From Paenalicyclobacillus ferrooxydans (GTDB taxonomy: Bacteria; Bacillota; Bacilli; Alicyclobacillales; Alicyclobacillaceae), in the NCBI RefSeq assembly GCF_001399675.1, contig NZ_LJCO01000046.1, forward strand, positions 1 through 64,000: 64,000 bases of DNA, read 5' to 3'. Made by a program: the position numbers and the translations under genes. This document shows positions 16,506 to 25,900 of the stretch, piece after piece. Under the pieces are notes generated by a model. It did no database searches, was not told the DNA's origin, and saw only the letters and a list, made by a program, of their open reading frames with translations. Each line of letters starts with the position of its first letter. Position 1 is the stretch's first letter.

Positions 16506-17750
16506 CTAGAACCGACCTTTGCGCGTCCGTCTCAAAGTGTGCATCACGTCGTTGACGGTAACCACCCCAACCAACTGTTGCGTTTTATCCACCACCGGCA
16601 CCGCGAGAAGGTTGTATTTGTCGACAATGTCAAAAAGAACGTCAGTATCGTCTGTGTCGTGCACAAAAATGATGTTTTGATTCGTAAAGCTGCCTAACGT
16701 CGCTGTTGGTTCTGCAATAATTAAGTCTCTCAAGGAAACGGTCCCAATCAATCGGTTTGAGTTATCGACGACATAGAGGTAGTACACTCTATCCCCATCC
16801 GGTTTCAATTGGCGTAAGGATGAGATTACCTCCTGCGCCTCTACAGTTTCGGAGAAGCACAGGTGGTCGGTTGTCATGATACTCCCAACACTGTCCTCAT
16901 CATATTGTAGAAGGGTCTGAATCGCATCCGATGATTCCTGATGCATAGCATCAAGGATTTCGCTGGCTCGGGCATTCTCCAATTCGTCAAGAATGTCTGC
17001 AGCCTCGTCGGATGGGAGTTTTTCCAGGATGGCTGCAGCTTCGCGGACGGTCATCTGTTCTAAGACAGCGACTTGTGCTTCAGACTCTAATTCTTCTAGA
17101 ACATTTAATTTGGTTTCTTCATCTAAGGACGTAAACATGTCAAGTTGGGACTTCATATCTAAGTCCTCTAGGATGTCAGCCAAGTCCGAGGGATGCATTG
17201 TGGCCAGTTTTGTCAAATCCTTAGACAATCGAATGTCGCGTTGACCAAAGTGAACGGTCTCTATCTCATCCCACAACAACAGATTTGAGGGAATGGACAC
17301 ATCGAACGGCTGCAGCATTCGTTTCACCGGTTTGGCCACGCCCAACCGGCGTAACAGACCTTCAATGCCGACGTCGACTGCGACTACGAATGTTCCTCCG
17401 GACAGCATTGCCAAACGTACGTCATTCACTCGAACCAGTTTGCGGCCGTCGATGTCAATGAGCTGTTTGTCCAAAACATGCTTCTTCAGCATAAACGTGC
17501 CATCCATTTGCAAGATGACCGGCGAAACATTCTTACACGTGATTCGATATTGAGCGTTCACCTTCTCAATCGTCACAGCATCAAATCCGATTTGCATCGA
17601 GTCGTGTCCACGACCAACTTGAACGGCGATGACCTTTGGACGCAGGGCATTTGCGTCCACGACCAAATCCTGCAGTCGCCCAACAGATCTTCCGTTCTCG
17701 TCATAGACGCGATTGTGAAGAAGGCGGCTCAGATAAAAGGTGAATATCAT
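16506..17750 (-). CDS. PRC-barrel / MgtE N-terminal / CBS domain protein
   Basis: A 414-residue soluble protein. Two PRC-barrel-like segments (about 5-65 and 90-150) are followed by an MgtE N-terminal superhelix (about 180-282, with the hallmark HPSDLADILEDLD) and two CBS domains (about 288-345 and 350-405). In MgtE channels the N and CBS domains sense cytoplasmic Mg2+. Here they lack a pore, and the next gene is an NRAMP-like carrier, so it likely senses metal for that carrier. ATG 17748-17750 was chosen over the frame start at 17819 because the protein then begins right before the PRC domain; the ribosome site is only moderate. Confidence 0.85.
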   Translation of the reverse strand: MIFTFYLSRLLHNRVYDENGRSVGRLQDLVVDANALRPKVIAVQVGRGHDSMQIGFDAVTIEKVNAQYRITCKNVSPVILQMDGTFMLKKHVLDKQLIDIDGRKLVRVNDVRLAMLSGGTFVVAVDVGIEGLLRRLGVAKPVKRMLQPFDVSIPSNLLLWDEIETVHFGQRDIRLSKDLTKLATMHPSDLADILEDLDMKSQLDMFTSLDEETKLNVLEELESEAQVAVLEQMTVREAAAILEKLPSDEAADILDELENARASEILDAMHQESSDAIQTLLQYDEDSVGSIMTTDHLCFSETVEAQEVISSLRQLKPDGDRVYYLYVVDNSNRLIGTVSLRDLIIAEPTATLGSFTNQNIIFVHDTDDTDVLFDIVDKYNLLAVPVVDKTQQLVGVVTVNDVMHTLRRTRKGRF

Positions 17751-18032
17751 CAAGTCTCTCAGCTCTTCCTTGAACTGTCGTCTGACACGAGCCCATGAAC
17801 CCGCAGTGAACTGGTACAATCACGACTCCAGTCATAAACCGTTCCGATGTCTGGTTACCATTGTTCCACACAAGCAGAGAATTAATTGTAACAAAGGCCT
17901 TTAGGGACATACAAATCCCAAGACAGTTGTCGGCATATTTTATACTAGGTACGGATGAAGTGTGTCTTTCGGCGTAGTCGTTGTCAAGTAGCATGACTAA
18001 TGCAAACCAGTATGAGCCAGGAACTCTCGTTG

Positions 18033-18299
18033 TTAAGGGGAGTCTGGAACAAATGCAAGGTTCCGTTTATGTTTGAAGAAACATACGTTTCGGGGCATGC
18101 AAATCGAATAGGTGGTCTGAACACCGTACTGGTTTTCGACAAAAATACGGTCCTCAGCTATCTCTAGTAAATACAAGTGATTCTGTGTGAGGAAGTCGTG
18201 AATCGCATCCTCTCGGCTATCCATAACCATCTCACCATAAATCGTAGTCTCATAGGGGGCAGTAAGTCCGTCAATGATTGAAAAGCGATAGACGGCCAC
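18033..18299 (-). CDS. Hypothetical protein, 88 residues
   Basis: A soluble protein of mixed composition with no recognised family. It contains a DSREDAIHDFLTQNHLYLLE helix-like segment and a Cys-containing basic C-terminus. The first codon is GTG (18297-18299) with a poor ribosome site, so the start and even the gene are uncertain. It lies in a run of small minus-strand frames. Confidence 0.4.
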   Translation of the reverse strand: MAVYRFSIIDGLTAPYETTIYGEMVMDSREDAIHDFLTQNHLYLLEIAEDRIFVENQYGVQTTYSICMPRNVCFFKHKRNLAFVPDSP

Positions 18300-18463
18300 C
18301 GGTTCTTAGGTCTCCACACGAAGGATAGACATCGGTAATTTTCCCAACACGGAACGCATCCGCCCCTCCCTGTTCACGAAGCAAGACACGACGTATTATG
18401 CCTGAACTGCGTGTTTCTATGCGCTTTGTCAGGGACCACGAAGGATCCGTCTGGTTGCTGCAC

Positions 18464-18868
18464 TCAAGACAAACATGTCTGCAACAGCTGTCTCTCGCTT
18501 TCCTTCAGGTGTACATAAACATACCCGCCATCAATCGCTGACCAAGCCGCAACGTTGACATTGGTATCCGTCAATTCGTCTGGATTCGGCGACGCGACGA
18601 GGATGATGTCCGTGCCACCGATAATCGAATTCAGAACTTTTGCATCTCTCCTCGTGTCAAACGTTAAGTTCACCGCTCTGGGGTGATGGAAGCCTTCTTC
18701 TGTAATCCACACGGTAAGATGACATCTGCCGGCATGTGAGTCATGTTTGACATCAATTGATGTTCGAATGTGTTCAAACAGAGGATTCATCGCTGACACT
18801 TCCATCACTCCAAATATCGCAAATAGTTCGCGGTTACCCTCACGAACGAGTTTCATCGAGAATGCCAT
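18464..18868 (-). CDS. Hypothetical protein, 134 residues
   Basis: The protein looks globular, with an alternating beta pattern (FSMKLVREGNRELFAIFGV, CHLTVWITEEGF, AVNLTFDTRRD, GYVYVHLKES) and no membrane segment. ATG 18866-18868 has GAGGAG nine bases upstream; the frame opens at 19027. Family not recognised. It may be linked to the neighbouring unknown frames. Confidence 0.55.
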   Translation of the reverse strand: MAFSMKLVREGNRELFAIFGVMEVSAMNPLFEHIRTSIDVKHDSHAGRCHLTVWITEEGFHHPRAVNLTFDTRRDAKVLNSIIGGTDIILVASPNPDELTDTNVNVAAWSAIDGGYVYVHLKESERQLLQTCLS

Positions 18869-19082
18869 ATTTTCAATCTCCTCTGAATGCGCCCTTGTGC
18901 TGACAAGCGTGGGTCTAACAGAAGGACTGCCCAAACTTCTAAATAGTTCACTGAGCGGCCAATGTTTTGATGTTGAACGCATCCATGCGGACGAATGAAC
19001 GAGGAGGAATGCATCTGTCTGAAGCATCTGTCTGAAGCGCCTGCGTCAGGGGATATACGACAGTTTCGAGGAGCCATGTGGA

Positions 19083-19448
19083 TTACCACCAAAATCCCTG
19101 AAAATCTTGCATCGACCAGGCGTCTATCCACTCAGGAGACACGCTAGGAACCGGATAATAGGGGGAAAGTACCGGGTATGCAGACCAGAACCATCCCGGG
19201 GCATCCGGATCGGGATGCGACGCCCCGTCTGTCCGATGGATCAGATACCCGGTGTGCTTGGAAGACCCTCCTTGCGGCACGAAATCCAGTACAGTTACGC
19301 GGCGCAGACACCAATCCCAGAGTTGGTCTAGATCTCCATCAACTCGCATCGCAAAAATCCCCCTTGTCAATGTCAGACTGGGGCCGTATTCGACCTGATG
19401 TATCTTATGAAACCCTACTCTGATGGTGAGTCTGCCTGCAGAATCCAA
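19083..19448 (-). CDS. Hypothetical Trp-rich protein, 121 residues
   Basis: This frame follows the HAD phosphatase gene and overlaps its 3' end by 34 bases if TTG 19448 is the start. An internal ATG (at MRVDGDLD) is a shorter alternative. The sequence is rich in Trp, Pro and Tyr (LDQLWDWCLRR, PGWFWSAYPVLSPYYPVP) and ends FQGFWW. Not recognised. The odd composition could mean it is not translated, although the frame fits the direction and spacing of its neighbours. Confidence 0.4.
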   Translation of the reverse strand: MDSAGRLTIRVGFHKIHQVEYGPSLTLTRGIFAMRVDGDLDQLWDWCLRRVTVLDFVPQGGSSKHTGYLIHRTDGASHPDPDAPGWFWSAYPVLSPYYPVPSVSPEWIDAWSMQDFQGFWW

Positions 19449-19936
19449 TCCACCACACCCGTCAACGTGGTTGTTTGATAGTCCGCTGACGTGGGTGCAG
19501 TACCAATAAATACGGTTTTCATGCCAACACGCTTTCCAGCTTCAATGTCGGTCTCACGGTCTCCAACCATATAACTGTCCGCGAAAGAAAATCCCCAGTG
19601 GTCCTGAAGCCTGACCAACATTCCAGGATTGGGTTTACGGCAATCACACCCCGCATCGGGGGCGTGCGTACAAGCCGCTATTTCGTCAACACGAGACCCT
19701 TCACTGTTCAGCTTTTTCAGCATGGTCCGGTGAATATCGACAAGCCCTTGTTCCGACAGATATCCGAGACCGACTCCGCCCTGGTTGGTAGCAATGCACA
19801 CGAGATATCCGGCATCGTTTAAACGTCGGATTGACGCTGCGGCATCGGGAAACAGGATGAGTTGTTCTGGGAGGTTGACAGGCTTTTTGTTGTTGTTAAT
19901 GACCCCGTCCCGATCAAAAACAACGGCTCTCTTCAC
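19415..19936 (-). CDS. HAD-IIIA phosphatase, GmhB-like
   Basis: A 173-residue phosphatase of the D,D-heptose 1,7-bisphosphate / histidinol-phosphate subgroup. The catalytic motif FDRDGVIN lies at 8-15, with TNQGGV and a C-terminal GDRETDIEAG. The zinc site CTHAPDAGCDCRKP is characteristic of GmhB and HisB-N. Heptose metabolism for surface glycans is one possibility; a general sugar phosphatase is another. The GTG start overlaps the upstream dehydrogenase stop by 4 bases (GTGA), so translation is coupled. Confidence 0.8.
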   Translation of the reverse strand: MKRAVVFDRDGVINNNKKPVNLPEQLILFPDAAASIRRLNDAGYLVCIATNQGGVGLGYLSEQGLVDIHRTMLKKLNSEGSRVDEIAACTHAPDAGCDCRKPNPGMLVRLQDHWGFSFADSYMVGDRETDIEAGKRVGMKTVFIGTAPTSADYQTTTLTGVVDWILQADSPSE

Positions 19937-20805
19937 GCTTCACTCCCCGCAAGTCTTGACGTCTCCCGAAATACGCCTGCCATGTCCTGCTCCGCAAGGT
20001 CATTCGCAAGAGCAGACAGGTAGACCTGCAGTGTGTTCGACAGTGTCGGCGTTGCAGCGGAAATCGAGCGTGCGAATTGGCTGGTAAGCCCCATGTCCTT
20101 TGCCATGTGTTTGAGTGCAAACGACTGTGGGAACTCATTGTCACGCCACATCGGCGTTTTCGCAGCCAAGATGGGGGCCCACATTCCTGTTTGCTTTAAA
20201 ACTTCCAGATATTTCATACGATCTAGACCGGACTTGTCAGCGATGGCCATGCATTCGCTGACTGCCTCCACGACCGTACCGAGATAAGCATTGACGAGTA
20301 ACTTCATACCTGCCCCACTGCTGACAGGACCTAAATAAAACGCCTCTTTACCCATGGCTAGGAACAAAGGCTTGAGCCGTTCGTACGTGCTCTCCATCCC
20401 ACCTACCATGAACACCAATGTTCCGTCTCGAGCCGGCCCAACCGATCCCGACACCGGAGCATCAACCCACTCCAGCCCCAAGTCAGCCAAACGGAGCGCG
20501 AAGTTTTTCGTTTCCTCGACCCCAATCGTGCTCATGTTTACTACAACTGTACCCCGGTCTACTTGAGCAGCAACGTTGCCGCTCCCAAACAGCACATCTT
20601 CCACCGCTGCGCCGTCCGATACCATGATACATACCACAGTTGCGCCCTCAACTGTCGTTGCGACGGAATCTGCCACCTTTGCAGCACCTACGTCCGGCAA
20701 TTTTGGCGTTCGATTATATGCGGTAACGTGAAAGCCCTTCTCGGCAGCGTTTCGAGCCATCGGTACGCCCATGGTACCAAGACCAATCCAAGCAATTTTC
20801 TCCAC
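19933..20805 (-). CDS. NAD(P)-dependent beta-hydroxyacid dehydrogenase (3-hydroxyisobutyrate dehydrogenase family)
   Basis: A 290-residue 6-phosphogluconate/3-hydroxyisobutyrate dehydrogenase family enzyme. It has the N-terminal Rossmann motif WIGLGTMGVPMARN, the substrate-binding DAPVSGSVGPARDGTL loop and the conserved Lys in GAGMKLLVN (with Asn four residues later). The substrate is not certain (3-hydroxyisobutyrate, tartronate semialdehyde or succinic semialdehyde type). The MarR gene stop is six bases upstream and the GmhB-like gene overlaps downstream, so the three form one operon. Confidence 0.85.
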   Translation of the reverse strand: MEKIAWIGLGTMGVPMARNAAEKGFHVTAYNRTPKLPDVGAAKVADSVATTVEGATVVCIMVSDGAAVEDVLFGSGNVAAQVDRGTVVVNMSTIGVEETKNFALRLADLGLEWVDAPVSGSVGPARDGTLVFMVGGMESTYERLKPLFLAMGKEAFYLGPVSSGAGMKLLVNAYLGTVVEAVSECMAIADKSGLDRMKYLEVLKQTGMWAPILAAKTPMWRDNEFPQSFALKHMAKDMGLTSQFARSISAATPTLSNTLQVYLSALANDLAEQDMAGVFRETSRLAGSEA

Positions 20806-20811
20806 AGTTCT

Positions 20812-21261
20812 TCACCTCTGTCCATCCATTTCAAGTTCTACGATGTCCACAACTCTGCCAATGATGCGCACGAACTCCTTTGCATCGTGATCTCCGAGGC
20901 GTGTCAGGATCAACTTGATTTTGTCACTGCGGGTTTGCCGTATTTTTTGGAAGACAGCGCGCCCTTCATCGGTGATTTGGATATGCACCACGCGTCTGTC
21001 GTCCTGCGATCTGGTTCTCTGTACCAACCCTTCCTTGACCAGTTCATCACATACTTGCGTTACAGCACCCGGACTCAGCCCTGACGCTCGAGCGATATCT
21101 GATGCCTTTGCCTGCTCTGAATGCATAAGAAGACGCAGGATAAACAGTTGACTTGCAGTGAGTCCGGAGTCCTTCCCAGGATAGTGCATTTTCATGATTT
21201 GCTGTAGACGTGACATAACTTCTTCAAATGACTCAAATTGTTCATTCATTGAAGACTCCAT
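20812..21261 (-). CDS. MarR family transcriptional regulator
   Basis: A 149-residue winged helix protein. The DNA-binding part shows LTASQLFILRLL, ASDIARASGLSPGAVTQVC (recognition helix) and RTRSQDDRRVVHIQIT (wing), followed by a dimerisation helix. ATG 21259-21261 has GAGGAGGTGG upstream; the frame extends to 21297. It precedes the dehydrogenase gene by six bases and probably controls this operon in response to a small molecule. Confidence 0.88.
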   Translation of the reverse strand: MESSMNEQFESFEEVMSRLQQIMKMHYPGKDSGLTASQLFILRLLMHSEQAKASDIARASGLSPGAVTQVCDELVKEGLVQRTRSQDDRRVVHIQITDEGRAVFQKIRQTRSDKIKLILTRLGDHDAKEFVRIIGRVVDIVELEMDGQR

Positions 21262-21558
21262 ACGCCCCACCTCCTCTGTGAGTATTCTAGGAGTCATTTT
21301 AGCAATTTAAACATTTTTGCGCCATACAGGCCCTGATAAGAGTACAGCTTGTCCATGAAAAGTCACGAACCATCATTCCCCGAAAAATAAGATTATTCCC
21401 GTCGTTTAGACAAGCCAATCAGAAATTCGACATCAAAGCAGAGTTTTTCGTCAAGTTCTGACGGGCGAAGTCTACACAAATCAAACAAATACATACAATT
21501 GTCGATTGTCGTTCGCGACTCGATGTTTCCTCATTGAACTTAGCCTGCGCAGATGTAC

Positions 21559-22287
21559 CTAGCGTTGCCGCAGCAACTGCAGTTCTTCGTCGGTCAGTTC
21601 ACGGTACGTTCCTGTCGGAAGGTCGTTGTCTAACTCCAAGGCCCCCATACGAATTCGCTGAAGGTAAATCACCTTTTTCCCGACAGCTTCGAACATGCGC
21701 TTTACCTGATGGAACTTCCCTTCAAAGATAGTTAACTCAATCTGACTATATGGTTCGTCTCTTTGGAGAATCGTAAGCTCACCTGGCAAGCATTCATACC
21801 CATCATCCAGTGTAACTCCCTCCGAAAATGCCTCCACGTCAGAATCGTTTACCTCGCCGAGGACCTTGGCATAATAGGTCTTTGGAACATGACGCTTCGG
21901 AGATAGGAGCTCATGCGTCAGTTGACCGTCATTAGTCAAGATCAGGAGTCCCTCGGTATCCTTGTCCAGTCTGCCAACCGGAAACGGGTTAAATGCCTGG
22001 TCTTCCGGTTCAAGCAACGAGACCACGGTCTCCTCCCTTGCATCCTCTGTAGCCGAGACAAGACCTGCCGGCTTGTTCATCATCAGATAGATGTGTTCGC
22101 GGTAAACCACCCGCTCCCCGTCTACCTCTACAAGGTCGGTCGATGGAGTAACGTGTATACTCGTATCGCGGACCGGCGTTCCGTTGACAAAAACTCTCCC
22201 TTGGCGCGCCATTTCCTTAATGTCTTTCCGCGTTCCGAGCCCCATGTTACCAAGCAATCGGTCCAGCCGCATTGATTTTTCGCTCAT
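21559..22287 (-). CDS. RsuA/RluB-family pseudouridine synthase
   Basis: A 242-residue rRNA pseudouridine synthase. The N-terminal S4-like domain (MRLDRLLGNMGLGTRKDI) is followed by the catalytic domain with GRLDKDTEGLLILTND, whose Asp is the catalytic nucleophile. A C-terminal KFHQVKRMFEAVGKKVI segment is also present. The overall form is RsuA-like (16S U516) rather than RluB, but the two are hard to separate by eye. ATG is preceded by GAGGCGGAG. Monocistronic. Confidence 0.9.
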   Translation of the reverse strand: MSEKSMRLDRLLGNMGLGTRKDIKEMARQGRVFVNGTPVRDTSIHVTPSTDLVEVDGERVVYREHIYLMMNKPAGLVSATEDAREETVVSLLEPEDQAFNPFPVGRLDKDTEGLLILTNDGQLTHELLSPKRHVPKTYYAKVLGEVNDSDVEAFSEGVTLDDGYECLPGELTILQRDEPYSQIELTIFEGKFHQVKRMFEAVGKKVIYLQRIRMGALELDNDLPTGTYRELTDEELQLLRQR

Positions 22288-22439
22288 CTGCTCCGCCTCA
22301 TTTCAATTCGATTCTGCATTCCACGCTACGGTGAACTTCGAACTATTTTACACGGTCGAACTCATCTCGTCAGCTTTATCATATATGGAATCCAAGAAGT
22401 ATAGTTGAGAGCCATGAGGCGATCATGATTTTTTAGAGA

Positions 22440-22469
22440 GCCGGGTCAACCACATTCGGTTGACCCGGC
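22440..22469. repeat. Perfect 12-bp inverted repeat (terminator-like)
   Basis: GCCGGGTCAACC and GGTTGACCCGGC are separated by ACATTC. It lies between two minus-strand genes, 51 bases beyond the upstream one. No T-tract follows on either strand, so a termination role is only probable. Confidence 0.55.
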
Positions 22470-22519
22470 CTCGTGTCCATCGAAGCTTGAGTGTTGGGAC
22501 GCCTGTCACTATCTGCTTG

Positions 22520-22744
22520 TTATGGCTTCGTTCGATCCGATGCCTGTCGGCGATTCATCGAGTTCTCTCTGACAGCACCGTTCTCTAAAAAGGTGATACC
22601 ATCACTGGTCCCTGCCATGTAAACGTCGCTCACCTGCTCATGCGTAGTCGCCAAGGCTTCGGACAAATCCTTATCGTCTTCATAGTTACTAGGGTGAAAC
22701 ATCGCGTCTGCCAATTCCGACGTATCTGGGTTCAGGGAATCCAT
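22520..22744 (-). CDS. Small protein, DUF4025/YozQ-like
   Basis: A 74-residue acidic soluble protein. Its core, PSNYEDDKDLSEALATTHEQ followed by VSDVYMAGT, resembles the DUF4025 family (YozQ of Bacillus subtilis), whose function is unknown. GGAGGTGC precedes ATG 22742-22744. Monocistronic, with the inverted repeat at 22440 downstream. The family call is from memory of the THEQVSDxYM pattern. Confidence 0.6.
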   Translation of the reverse strand: MDSLNPDTSELADAMFHPSNYEDDKDLSEALATTHEQVSDVYMAGTSDGITFLENGAVRENSMNRRQASDRTKP

Positions 22745-22970
22745 CTTTTGCACCTCCACGAGTGACAACCTGAATGGGAGCATCGATCCCATTCCTACCC
22801 CGTAAGGTGTCCTGTCCGGTGAGTTATGATTCTAGCTCCTTGTCTGCTCAACGTCTGACCCGCAGATAAAATTCGGCTATGTACATCTGTACATAGCCGA
22901 ATAACTTAAAACGAAACATTTCTTTCGTGTAGACCGTCACCTTCGAGCGACGAAATTCAAAGTACCCGGA

Positions 22971-25900
22971 CTAACACTTGCTGTATCCACATGCCTCACA
23001 TTCGTAACATCCACCCGTGTGAACCAGAGACAGTTGATGACAGTTCGGACAGAGGTCCTTCGCAAGAGTGAAGGTCCGCAGTACCGGGGTCTCCCGCGGC
23101 TTCTCATCTACCTTGGCCACCGTTGCGGTCTCCTGACCGGATGCCCACTCTTGAAACGCACTCTTTCTCATCGGGAACGTCTCCGAATGTTCAATCAGAG
23201 CCTTGGCGATAGCGTCAGGCACGGACGTGATACGTTGTGCGCCAAATCCCACTGAACTTGACCCGCCGATCCCAGAGAAGTGACGTACAAGCTCGGCTTC
23301 CTTGTTCGGATTGCGAGAGTCTCGCAGATAGAGCGTAATCGCGCGGCCGAGCGCTTCATTGGACGCATACACGTCACTTCCGGCTTTGCCGATGTTGACG
23401 AACATCTCAAGCGCTACGTGCTCGTCAGGGTCATCGTTGATGGTGATGTACGCTTTTCCAAGCGGCGTGTTCTTACGGTATGTCGCTCCGTACAGCACAT
23501 CCGGACGATCGCGCTTGATATACCCACCTTCTGCACGAGCAGCCGTTTCGAGCACACTGTTGACCGCGCTCACCTCGTTCACTACGGGTTCTGCCTCTGC
23601 AACTGTCTTCCCCTTCTCCTCAGTCTCCTCGCTCTCCTGTTTCAAAGAGAGTACCTGTTCTGAGCGAGACCCGTCGCGGTAGATGGTGACGCCCTTACAT
23701 CCGAGTTCGTAAGCGAGGTCGTACAGTTCTTTGGTGTTCTCTACGGTGTATGAATTTGGTGCGTTACAGGTCTTCGAGATCGAGCTGTCGATCCACCTCT
23801 GCAATGCCCCTTGGACGCGAACGTGATCTTCCGGCGACAGTTCCATTGCGGTCACAAAGTACTCAGGGAGAGCAACACCCTCATGTGTATCAAGGTATTC
23901 CTGGACAATCGTCGCGTTCTCTTCAAACATACCAAGCCGGCTGTTTCGGAAATAGGACCAAGCATAGTACGGTTCACAACCCGTCGAGCAGCCGACCATC
24001 GTCCCCGTCGTGCCGGTTGGTGCAATGGTCATCGTCGTCACGTTGCGCACGCCGTGAGCCGCAATTGCCTCAGTCACGTGCGGACGGACAGCGGCCATTT
24101 GACGCATATAACCGGACTGCAAGAACTTATCGGCTTCAAACCTCGGGAACGGACCGTTCTCTTTGGCCAGTTCGACAGATTCCAAGTAGCTCCACTCTGC
24201 CATCATACCCATCAGCACATCAATGAGTTTCACACTGTCTTCTGAACCATAACGAATCCCACAGTAGAGAAGGAGATCATGGAGTCCCATGATGCCCAGA
24301 CCAACACGACGTTCGCTCATCTGATTGATGCGGTTTTCTTCAAATGGATAATAGGTCGCATCAATGACCGCGTCCTGAAAACGAATGCCGCTGCGTGTGG
24401 TTTCCTCCAGCTCTTCCCACTTGATGTGGTGCAGCAGAAACTCTGCCTGCTCAGCATCAAATTTGTCTGTGAGCAACTGACGAATGTAATTCTCTTTGTC
24501 AGGGTCCGCAAATTGCAGCGTATCTGTACTGTCTGCGAATCCAACCGCGAAACGGCTCAACACGACTGCACCCAGGTTGCAGATTCCGTTTGCAGGAAGC
24601 GGCTGTTCACCGCATGGATTGGTAGCAACAAGTGGATTAAAATAATATGAGTTCGACATCTGGTTGGCTCGTCCAAGGAATACAACCCCTGGTTCTGCCG
24701 ATTTCCAGGCAGACAAAACGAGTTCATCCCAAAGCACAGATGCAGGCAATTCCTCCGTCACTGTGAACGGTTCATCAGCGGCCGTCCACGCGTCAAAATC
24801 TCCATGAAACTCGGCGATTTTATGTTCTGGAACAAATCCAATTGACCAGTTCTCATCATTTTGTTTCGCTTCCATAAAACGTTCCGATACACCCACCGAG
24901 ATGTTCGCACCGGTAATTACGCCATCCACTTGCTTGCAGCGGATGAACTTGAGGATATCTGCATGACGGTCGTTCAAAATCAACATCAACGCGCCGCGGC
25001 GTGAGCCCCCTTGCAACGTCAGTTGGCAACCGACACTCATGATTTCTCCAACACCGACTGGCCCAAAACCATCGCCAAACACCTGATTGCCTTTGTCGTA
25101 CAACAATCCCCATGAATACGCTCCCGAGCTTCGTCCATTGACACCACGTACATAGCTGTAGCGCGGGCGAAGTGACGACAGCACCATGGACACCCGCTTG
25201 CCCTCACGCATGCGTTCCCACATATCCCCGAGAGTCGTCGCGATAGTACTCCGTTGGTCTCCTGGGTAAAGTACAGGTCCGACGATATCTGTTAACACGA
25301 TAGCTCCGCTGCTTAAAATCTGGTCGTAGATCGTCCGGGCTGAAACCGGATCGGACCATACAACGGGCAAACCGGACTCCATCCAGTTCTCAATCTGACC
25401 ATTCCACACTTCGTCATATTTTTCAGTAGACGTATCCGGGAATGCAAAGCGCCAGTCCGCTTCCTCTTCGACAGCACGCAGGAACGACTGCGACATCCGC
25501 ACGACCTTTGTACTGTGAGGATAATCAGTAGCGAGAAAATCAACCAGGTCAGCATGCCATACGTCAAGAACCAAGTGCAGTGCTGTCTTCCGATTTTCAT
25601 CAGAAGCCGGAATATAGGTTCCTTGTGGCGGAATCCGCGACAAGTTCATACCAACGCCGCCGCTGCGCGCCTGAATTTCCAAGGTTTGTCCAAACGAATC
25701 TGCATAATCCCTCAGAGAGGGACCAACGCTTGGAATCACAAAACAGTTGTAACTCGTCGTCTGCATTCCCGTTCCCATAGAGGCATTGATTCTTCCGCCC
25801 GGGACATAGCGCCAATGACTTTGAAGTTCGTAGAATCGGTCTTCCCAAAGTGCCGGATTGTGTGTGACGGTCGCAGCTCCTCTTGCAACACGTTTCCACA

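Noticed and set aside
17751-18032. M-box (Mg2+) riboswitch in front of the PRC/MgtE_N/CBS gene
   Set aside because: The sequence was inspected because of the Mg2+ context, but the conserved M-box core segments were not found.
22440-22469. Perfect 12-bp inverted repeat as a certain rho-independent terminator
   Set aside because: No T-tract follows on either strand, so it was kept only as an inverted repeat.
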